Shown: positions 56,095 through 64,000 of the stretch, piece after piece
How the letters are laid out: each line of letters begins with the position of its first letter
Position numbering within the stretch: the first letter of the stretch is position 1
NCBI GenBank assembly: GCA_948474755.1
Contig: CAOLHI010000562.1
Span: 248,001-312,000, forward strand
Origin: Ctenosaura bakeri
Taxonomy: Eukaryota; Chordata; Lepidosauria; Squamata; Iguanidae
Reading direction: 5' to 3'
Length of the DNA: 64,000 bases
Translations under genes and position numbers: made by a program
The notes under the pieces: model-generated
The model's database searches: none
What the model was told of the DNA's origin: nothing
The model's input: the letters and a program-made list of their open reading frames with translations, nothing else

Positions 56095-56739
56095 ATATGG
56101 CTTTCATGCATCAATTCTAACAGACCATTTACTTGGAAGACCTATTATATAACTCTTTGAAGATTTATGGCCAGAGTCATAATTTTCATCTTTCTTTCTT
56201 TCATCTTTCATCATTTATATTATGTCCCACTCCTACAACTGTGTATCTATGCTTAAATACCTGTGGTTTTAATAACACTGCATCAGAAGAAGTGGATTGA
56301 TATCAACAAAATACCATTCCAAAGAAAATCGGTCTCAAAAGCGCTGCTAGTTTCTTTGCCTCATCATCTTTCCTCCCTTTTTGTTTTCATTTTTATCCTA
56401 AACCAACATAGCTGTCTCTCTGAAAAATTCTTACACCATTAATTGTACACTAAGAGAAAGCACTCTGTTTTTGCTAACTTTTTTGCTAAGTACTCCTGTT
56501 ATATACCAGCTTTGTTCACTAGGTGCCCAGAGCCAATAATAAAATTTAACATAAATAGCAAGGTACCTTTGCATCTTGACTGAGAAATATATAGTAGAAT
56601 CTTGCCATAAGTATGGACATTCCTGGACACTTATGGAGAATGATGCAATATCGTGCAGTGCAACCATTTAAATATGACTTCTAGGTGATCATAAAAAACC
56701 AAGTTGTAATGTAGCAATTTGCTGGTCTAGGATTTCAGG
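56095..56739. other. No gene seen
   Basis: Unassigned A/T-rich DNA. Confidence 0.4.
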
Positions 56740-56910
56740 AGACCTGACTCTGAATACCCATTCTGCCGTGGAAATTCATTGCATGATCTTGGACAAGTCA
56801 CAATCTCTCAGCTTATGCAGAAGATAATGGTAAACCTTCTCGCAATAAATCTTGCCAAGAAAATCTTCCGAGAGAATCTCCATAAACTGGAGTTGCCTTG
56901 AGCTGCCTCC
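56740..56910 (+). mobile_element. SINE with Bov-B-like tail (Sauria-type), diverged
   Basis: AGACCTGACTCTGAATACCC, CTTGGACAAGTCACAATC, TCTCAGCTTATGCAGA, ATGGTAAACC and CTTGCCAAGAAAATC follow the order of Sauria-type SINEs: tRNA-like part, GGGCAAGTCAC, CTCAG, GGCAAACC, CTTGCCAAGAAAAC. The tail ends in a diverged CTCCATAAACTGG..TTGCCTTGAG. Confidence 0.6.
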
Positions 56911-59389
56911 TCAGCAGCAATAAAGTATCCTAGTATAGAAGCAAGCTATGATGCAGGTATTATTTTAGCAAGAGCACATTGACATGCCTACGCCCATGCT
57001 TGTGCTAAGGAGGATTTCTTTCTTTGTGTGCACTGACTGGCAGCTGATTCAACAAGCCCAAAGACTTAGAAATGTTAGTTCCAGAAACAGCATGTCGGTA
57101 CAGAGAACAACAAAATACTACTGCTTCTGTAGCTGTACATTTCTTGGCTTACTAAAAGGTGTGCTCAGTTCTTTCACCTCTTCTCTCATAAATGAGCAGA
57201 AAGCAACTCAGCTCATAGTGCCAAAAATCCAAAAAGGTATCTGCTTCACAATTATGTCATGTGACCTGCTGGAAACCCATCTGCTATATTCATTCCAACA
57301 GAGCAAAAGAAACAGTTTCCATATGTGAATGACTTCACACACGCACAGCTACACAAATACAAGATGTCAATGCAGTTTAAGCTCTCTTTCTAAGGCATAA
57401 CACAAAGCCAATGCTGTAAATTTTAAAAATCGAGGAAAAATGAATAGACTCTACAATAAGAAACAGCTGTACTATGCTCCTACTCAGATTGAGGGGGGCT
57501 AATTTGTGCATTTGTCATCATTCAAATATAAAATAAAACTAGAAAGTTCTGTCTGGCAAGTGATTTGGAACCAGATTGATCATATATATGGTCCTCAGGG
57601 CTCTCAAGCTTACTTTGGGCCCTTATTCATCATCTGCACCCACTGAATTACACATCATTGAGTCCCCTGTCCCCACCTTCAGTTGGAGGTGGGAATTATG
57701 TAGACCTTGGGGAGAGGCAGGTAAGAAGAGATAATATTTATTATTGTTATTGTTGGACTGTAAGTTCCAGCAGCTCTAGTTAGCAAAGCCAATAGTGAGG
57801 AATGCTGGGAGGTGCCACCACATGTCCCACACCTGCCTTACACTACATCATAATGGTAGACCAATTTCAAGGAACAAGAATGATCAAGGAATGCCCTTAA
57901 TTCTGCTTCCTTAGAGTCTATGCACAGTACACAGTAGGAGGTGCTAGGTTCAGTCCCTGTCAGTCAGTGTATCTATGAAACAATGGTCTGGCTTAATATA
58001 TGACAACTTCTGTTGTTCTTTCATTCCAGCTTCCAAGCCATAACCTGAAGATGACTTTTTCCTGAAAAATAATTCCAGTAGTGGTGTCTTAATTCCCAAA
58101 GGAACCAAGCTTCTGTCCCAGAAAACAGGCTATGAAGGCACTTGATACATTTCTGTTGTGGAACCTCGCTGTCTTGGCTGCCTATGGGCCACATGTAAGC
58201 CAGTCAACCGCCACAGAGATACTTCTATCATTTCTATTTTAATTCCTCTGCACATCTTATGATCTGCAACCATGCCACAAATTTTCTATCTCAGGCATAT
58301 TCCTTTTGCAAATCACCCCATGCTATAAGCACTCCAGCTACAGGGAAGATATTCCATAACTGAGACTTTTTCTGCCTTGATGTTCCTACAGTCCATTGAC
58401 TGCACAGATAGACTCATCTTCCCCAACTGTGCAGCTTCTCCTCTGGGTTAGCCTGACAAGTCTGCACAGTGGTTATATGTTAGGGCTTGGCTTTAGACAA
58501 CACATGTGATGGTGTGGATGGTGTTTTGTGTATGGAAACTGAAAGCATATCAGTAATTTCTTCATATAATTTGATGCTTTTATGTTCATTATGTATTTGA
58601 ACTTGGAAAGGGAACCTGTTGTGCAATGTAGTTTAGGGGGCAAGAGGCATGAAATACATCCAGGGATAATTCTGTTCTTTCACCAATCTCCACTTTTGTT
58701 ATGATTTGTATTTAGGTGCCCAAACTTATACATTTTTGCTTTTTAAAAAAAAAATGCTGGGAGTAGCTGGTGAAGCAGGCTTAGCTACTCTACCCATTTC
58801 TCTCTGTTTTGCTGTTCATGCACACTCAATAAAGGAAGAACTGCTTGAATCCCACTGTTTTCCTGCTCAGGTTTTACTGAATTATTTACTACAAACATGC
58901 TCCTACAATTCAACATCAAAAGCTCATTTTTCTCCAGCCATCCTTCTCCCAACATCAGTGCTGTTAAAAAAAATTCCAAGTGGACAGAGGAAGAGGAGGA
59001 AAGAGGTGGGTGTATAAAGACAGTTAACTGAGGTATGCCTGCAGTTTAAAATGGCTCATTTTGCTGATGGGGGAGGGTGCTGGTAACTAATATGCGAAGA
59101 GATTGTGAATGGATTGTAGTTCTGGAACATGTAAGCAGAATCCTGTAAGTAAAATTAATATTAATAAACCCACAATGTAACAGTGCTGATATTTGAGACT
59201 TTAGGATACCCATAGTAGCCTGGTGTGTATATTTTGGTCAAAGTTAGTAAATCACCTTGTTGAGTATCCTGAGGTATATCTGTGTAGATTTGGCCTCACA
59301 TATCTGTAGGTGACTCTCTCATTACTTTGCATAGTTCCTACTGGTATTCTTTAATGCAATTTATAGGATAGGAACTTATAAAATAATGG
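56911..59389. other. No gene seen; probably unique DNA
   Basis: About 2.5 kb without recognisable coding frames. The 114-codon frame at 56,984 and the 103-codon frame at 58,706 have no domain I know. Confidence 0.45.
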
Positions 59390-59826
59390 TGTAGTGGCAA
59401 GGAAATGATGAAGACCTTCAGGTTGTACCATCACAGAAAGCTTTATTTTCCAAACCATTTATTTACTGCGCAGGGCAAGCAGCGGAAATACAATGTCCAA
59501 AACTGCCCGCCGCGATTGATTAAAACACTTAGTTTTTATACCTTTGGTCAACAACGTCAGCAATCAATCACATTTCTAGTCTACGTCAGCCATTACATTT
59601 GGAGCTTAATACCACCCCCAAAACAAGGGAACAAAGACCCCAGTCACCAGATAATACAAAGCAGAGGCAGAGAGAGTATGCCTGACTCCCTTTTTACTTC
59701 CCAGGCACCTAAGCATAGCATTACAAGGCCAATCGTATTTTTAAACTGAGATAAGGCAGGGACATCTGCTGTCCAATTCACTTATTTTCCTACTCATGCA
59801 ATACTTCTCTGAATTTAACTCCTTCA
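59390..59826 (-). repeat. 3' LTR of a second ERV, minus strand
   Basis: In minus orientation it starts TGAAGGAGTTAAATTC and ends CTTGCCACTACA (437 bp). It has a TATA box (complement of GTTTTTATACC at 59,533-59,543) and two AATAAA signals (complements near 59,442 and 59,457). An adjacent polypurine tract confirms that this is the 3' LTR. No second copy of this LTR is seen to the right edge. Confidence 0.78.
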
Positions 59827-59838
59827 TTCCCCCCTTCA
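59827..59838 (-). promoter_or_regulatory. Polypurine tract of the second ERV
   Basis: The complement reads GAAGGGGGGAA directly before the LTR start. Confidence 0.75.
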
Positions 59839-59846
59839 TGCCAAAT

Positions 59847-60059
59847 TCAATTCCTTGCAATTTGAAGCATGCACCATTTCCCTATTTCCTTTATAACACA
59901 AAGGATACATAGCAGCAGTAGGATTCCTCCAGCAGTCAAGTATACAAAACCTGTGAACAGGGCTTTCAGACCCTCGGTTTTAGGGGAAAGATTTATTGTG
60001 CACAATTCCATCCTCCCTAACACTGTCTCACAGAGTACCATTGTATTCCTTTCAAACAC
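59847..60059 (-). pseudogene. Env-like membrane anchor of the second ERV
   Basis: The minus-strand frame of 70 codons has a strong hydrophobic segment (ALFTGFVYLTAGGILLLLCI, about residues 33-52) followed by a short basic tail. It stops 10 bp before the polypurine tract. Position and shape fit the end of an env TM subunit. Sequence identity is too low to name a virus group. Confidence 0.55.
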
Positions 60060-62429
60060 AGAGAGATTTCAATCAAAGCATATACTGCAGCCTTTCCCTC
60101 TATTACTCTAATCATTACAGATTGAAAACTATTTAACATGCAGAGTACAGAAAAGCAGATTTAGTAAGGCCATTATTTATGCACAAAGCAATTCTACAAA
60201 CAGTGTCTTTTACCCATACTTACTTAGGGAACCAGATAATCATGTCCACATGCCTGCAGAGTACAAGAATGACTTTCTAACATTGAATACTGCTAAATGT
60301 ATTTTCCCTCTTCACAATCAAATTCATTTACACAATAGTAAGACAGTTCAACCAATTTCATGCTGGGCTACCTTCATTGGTTGGTGCCCTGGGTGATACC
60401 CTCAGTGGCCACACCAATTCATCCCAGAAGACAAACCATATACCCATTTACCATTGTAAAAGCTGGTTTCTTTCTAGAACTCATTTTGGAGGACCGGCCC
60501 CCCTTTTCCCATATAACCTCAATAAAACCATTGCTATAACTAAAGGAAAAGTCAACATTGGGTGTTTTCCTGGGCATGCCTGTAGAGATTAGGGATTTCA
60601 AACTTTACATAACAATTGGGATAGTCTCCTGCTTAGCCCATGAGAACATACTACCCATTACTGACCTTCAGGGTGTTCAAGATCTGATTGACCAGTTGGT
60701 GAAACCAATTCATTTCCCAGCCTCCCTCCCCAGCATTTCATCATCACCATCATTACCAGCAATTACCATATACACATATCTTCCAACCCCACAGAACATC
60801 CGTCTGTAGTGATAAAACAGGCAGGCCAGGCTTCCTGCCCCTCCTATGCCTGCCACAACCCATAATTTTCTCCAACATTCAGGGATCTGGCCGTGTGTAG
60901 AGCAGTGTGTACGTCCCAGGTCACACCTGCAACAGGGCCTAGCCCCCGTCTTCTTCCTCTCCAGTTGCTAAGTCTGACCGTAAGTAGAGCCTGACAGCTT
61001 CCAGGTGTGTGTCAGGCAATAAGGTCTAGCTTAATTTTTTCATTCACCAGTTGCGGATCTGACTGTGCTTAGAGTGACCAATTTCTCCTGGTCTGGCCAC
61101 AGCAGAGTCTAGTCCTTTTTTCTCTCCCCTTTTCTTGGGAGATCTTCTTTTCAGAGGATTTTACAACCCAATCAGTAAAGGCTCTCTTAGCCCTGGCATA
61201 AATTTCCAAAGCTTCAACCCTGCGACCTTTACAGCTGTAGGGGCAACCAGCAACACCTAATACAATCCCCTCCACCTATGACCCAGTTGCACTCTAAGGG
61301 GAATCTTTTCCCCACATTTTCTCCCTTGTTGTACTCAGAGCTTTCCCTAATCTACTAACTCTCCCTTATATGTCTCCTTACCACCCAAAATGGCCTCATG
61401 CTTTGGCTTGAAAGGGAACAAACAGCCTTATGGTTCTGTGAGGTGTGCACCTCATCCTATGCCACCCTTGATGGGGCTCTGGGAAGAAAAAAAATACTCC
61501 TTGTTTTTCTGTTGTGGGCTGCACATGGAATAAAAGTGAAACGCCTCTGTAAAATGGGCTAGGTAGATGGTGGTATCATATCACTTTCCCTGTGTTGGCA
61601 TCCAGTCCAAAGACATAGCCAGGGCTGTTTTTGGGCCATACACGTTGAACTACTGTTTCTTGGGATTTTTATCCCATTTCCTCCACTTCTCCTGAGTTCT
61701 GAGGTCTCGGGTAAAGGGATTTCCAGGTGATTCCTAGAACGGTGGTTCTTGCCTTTGGTGATCCTGTGGACAGATGCAGGTCTGTTGCTCTTGAGCATAT
61801 GTGGTGTGTGGGCCTTTAGGGCTGTTGTTGGTCCTTTAGCTGTCTCACATCTCTCTTGCATCTCTCTTTTCTCTCTCCCTTGCCTTTTCAGTCAGCGTCC
61901 TTCAGCTGCAGTTCCACTTCCAGCCTGGAGGGGCGCACAATGCCTCTCAGAAGTCCCCCCTTATTTTCCCCTTCCAGCTCAGGGGGCACCATCACCTCTC
62001 CTCCCAGCTTACTCGTAGGGGTGCTCTGTCACCTCCTCCATCCAGCTGAGGCTGCGCTTGGGACCCATTCCAATCTCCACCTTTGGGGACTGGTGAGGGG
62101 GCATCCTTTGTCTTGGACTGCCAATTTTCCCTTTTTCCAGAATTCAAAAACTCCAAGCCCTTGCCCTTCTCTGTCTGTGGGATGAGGAACAAAACTTTTC
62201 CTCTTAACTGCTGGCCACGCAGTTTCTACTTCCATTAGTCCCTGCATCTGAGTTGGACCATCTTTTCTGCTTTCCTCTTCCACCCCGTCCACATCCTTCT
62301 CTGATTCTCTTCAGGCTCTCTTGCCTATATCTCTCCTGCCCCCACTGGGACTTGGCTTAAACCCTCATCCTCTTCTGGGGTCTTTTTCTTCTGACCTCTG
62401 CTCCATCATTCGTTAATCTTTTTTCTTTC
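60060..62429 (-). other. Possible interior of the second ERV, heavily decayed
   Basis: On the minus strand there are short frames (60,601-60,419; 61,275-61,069; 61,861-61,559; 62,192-61,992) with charged, K/R/E-rich translation, but no gag, pol or env motif I can defend. It might be env/pol of the ERV whose LTR lies at 59.4 kb, or unrelated DNA. Confidence 0.3.
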
Positions 62430-62620
62430 TCCGCTTGACAGCCAGTCATAAATCTTCTTCATAAGCCTTAAATGCGGGCCCTTAAACCTTCCTTAATTGT
62501 TCTGTGGAATCCTGTATCCTGAAGCCTTTTCAAAGACTTCCTGAAGAGATTCCTCTGCTGCATCATATGAGAGGTTGCTAACAATAGGAGCCCCTTTAGA
62601 TTCCTGGAGCCTCCTCCAAA
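62430..62620 (-). pseudogene. NCL: Nucleolin RRM fragment (retropseudogene-like)
   Basis: A minus-strand translation at about 62,610-62,490 has VSNLSYDAAEESLQEVFEKA, then PQNN, a stop, GRFKG and, after a frameshift, AF. This follows nucleolin RRM3, where I recall LSNLSYSATEETLQEVFEKA followed by PQN..G..KG.AF. RRM3 binds RNA in the nucleolar protein. Only this part is recognisable, and neither RRM4 nor the Arg/Gly tail is visible. No intron border is seen. Stop and frameshift show that it is not functional. Confidence 0.5.
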
Positions 62621-62649
62621 CACTCAGATAGCCTTGGGTTTTTACAACA

Positions 62650-62761
62650 GCCCACAGCCCCCATTTTTAGGCGGTCTCCCATCCAAGTACTAACCAGGCC
62701 CGACCCTGCTTAGCTTCCGAGATCAGACGAGATGGGGCGTTAGGGGGGTATGGCCGTAGGC
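62650..62761 (-). pseudogene. 5S rRNA pseudogene
   Basis: Read on minus, the sequence follows 5S rRNA from CCTACGGCCATACC through CTCGTCTGATCTCGGAAGCT, AAGCAGGGTCGGGCC and TTAGTACTTGGATGGGAGAC to GCCT. The internal promoter region (AAGCAGGGTCGGGCC) is intact. The first 30 bases have small deletions, and the last 20 bases (AAAATGGGGGCTGTGGGCT) are diverged. It is a single copy with no adjacent repeat unit. Confidence 0.88.
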
Positions 62762-64000
62762 AGCTAAGCCTCTTTTTTTCAGCTCCCTTCGGTTTCATGC
62801 AGCTTTTTCCTACATTTTAATGGCACCTCCTACTGGCCACCGTTCTGCAGCATCCCCTCCCTCTCCTCTCAGGTAGGAAAGGGAGCCAGGGATTGTGGTT
62901 TCCTGTAATTCTCCACTCACAATTTTAAACCGCAGAGTCTGACACGGGGAAGAATTCCTAGTGTATTCAGTTTAAGGGGTCCATCAAAACACTCTCCCCC
63001 TTGTCCATGCCTGGGGGGATTCTTCCTGGATGACCCCTCCCTGCTAAATAATTTGGCTCCTTCCTTCAGTAGTGATTGGCAATCTTGCCAGTTAGGCATG
63101 TGCATTGCCATGATGCTAGAACACAGTTCTCTATCTTTCAATTCAACAGATCAGACGTGGTAAAGGGGCGCATATGCATAAGCCTAAACAGGTATGTAGG
63201 GAGGTGTTTTGGGTTTGGCATCATCTGAGTTAGCTGCCTCAATAGAAGGCAACTGCATTCCAGCCCAATGTCCACAGGAATCTCCCTATTAAGGGGATTT
63301 AAAATTTCCCCAAGTTGTTGAGTAGCTTCTTTAATAAAAATCATGACACCATGGCTTCTGGTTCTGCTGCTTAGAATCCTCAGGCAGCCTCTCTGGTGGG
63401 GGCTGCCGCTACTCCCATCCTCCCCCCCCTTCTCATTGCAAGCTGGGGGTGGGGAAAAACTGCTGCAGCCATTTCTACTTTTTTTTCTTCCATGCAAAAG
63501 CAGGCGGGTCTTTCATCAAACGTGATTTTTTTGCTCTTCCCCCTCCCTGTCTGTCTCCTCAGGGGAGAGGCAGTTTCCTGTTGGTGTGTTTAATTCCCCC
63601 GGGGGGGGCCCCAAATTTTACTTCTCTTGTTACTACAATTCCCATGGCCCCAAAGTTCGTATGCTAAATGCTTTTTTTTTAAACTTATTGTCAAATAGAG
63701 ATTTGCAGCCCCTTTTTTTTTCTTTTTTCTCTCTTTTTTTTTTTTAAATAAGTTGTTGACGTAATAATGCCAGAATTCAAATTCACGCTCCTCATTCCCT
63801 CCGTCTCAAGAGGGGGAGGGGGATAGCCCGATGGCCACAAGGAGTGGGGAAAAAAACCATGTCTTTTTGGGGAAGCAGCCTTCCCTGTGCTAAACTGCAT
63901 TGTAATCTTGTTTTCTCTTTTGATGTAGAAATGTATCAAAAAGGTAACACAACTGCTCCACACTAAAAAATACATTTTCATTTTAAAGGGGAAAAAAGAA
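62762..64000. other. No gene seen
   Basis: Unassigned, with poly-C and poly-T runs at about 63,421-63,430, 63,598-63,608 and 63,712-63,745. Overlapping short frames show no domains. Confidence 0.4.

Noticed and set aside
59405..59749. 114-codon plus-strand frame
   Set aside because: It is the antisense of the LTR, which is supported by polypurine tract, TATA box and AATAAA on the other strand.
62430..62620. Gammaretroviral Gag as explanation for the charged minus-strand frame
   Set aside because: Considered because of the ERV LTR further on, but the order SNLSY..EE.LQEVFEKA..PQN..KG.AF fits nucleolin RRM3 better. Kept as nucleolin with moderate confidence.
62650..62761. Functional 5S rRNA gene
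   Set aside because: Deletions in the first 30 bases and a diverged 3' end; no tandem copies and no terminator in the usual place.

Overview
This window is repeat-dominated vertebrate nuclear DNA, most likely from a squamate reptile (lizard or snake). The evidence is the mix of elements: L1 and CR1 LINEs, an L2-like LINE, tRNA-derived SINEs of the squamate type, SINE fragments with a Bov-B-like tail, DIRS-like tyrosine-recombinase retrotransposons, a Tf1/sushi-type LTR retrotransposon and class I endogenous retroviruses. I found no host protein-coding exon I would defend, no operon, no CRISPR array and no intact RNA gene. The species call is an inference from repeat content.

Layout from left to right. 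1-5.2 kb: two L1 pieces meeting tail to tail (ORF2 C-terminal part on +, then ORF2 N-terminal part, ORF1 and 5' region on -). 7.0-9.2 kb: a 5'-truncated L2-like LINE with an uninterrupted 638-codon RT frame, followed by a TTA microsatellite and a CR1. 11-15 kb: two solo LTRs around an old LINE remnant. 15-19 kb (-): a decayed DIRS-like element (gag, RT/RNase H, tyrosine recombinase) split by a third solo LTR. 20-29 kb: CR1 fragments, a SINE, a palindromic MITE split by a solo LTR, and a CR1 split by another. 29-37 kb: old CR1, a probable gypsy-type solo LTR, several inverted-repeat DNA elements and a second SINE. 38.7-41 kb (+): a second DIRS/Ngaro-like lineage split by a DNA element.

41-54 kb is a deep nest. 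L1 sequence carries a solo LTR, an almost complete tRNA-His-primed class I ERV (42,633-49,373; gag largely missing, pol broken, env with an avian-type TM motif), and the 5' end of a self-primed Tf1/sushi element that interrupts the ERV 3' LTR. A second L1 then carries a DNA element that itself carries a solo LTR. 54.3-56.1 kb is an LTR inside an LTR inside an LTR. 59.4-60.1 kb (-) is the 3' end of another ERV (LTR, polypurine tract, membrane segment). 62.4-62.8 kb (-) holds a nucleolin RRM fragment next to a 5S rRNA pseudogene.

The most interesting signals read directly from sequence are: (1) eight related solo LTRs, nearly all with clear 4-bp target duplications, plus an older relative with the same duplication size; (2) a non-autonomous DNA-element family with 5-bp duplications and hairpins near one end that persist although the arm sequences differ; (3) a 12-nt exact self-complementarity that predicts the sushi element's start site and primer; (4) a LINE and a SINE sharing a 3' hairpin tail; (5) a class I ERV whose PBS and pol fit one retroviral type while env TM resembles another.
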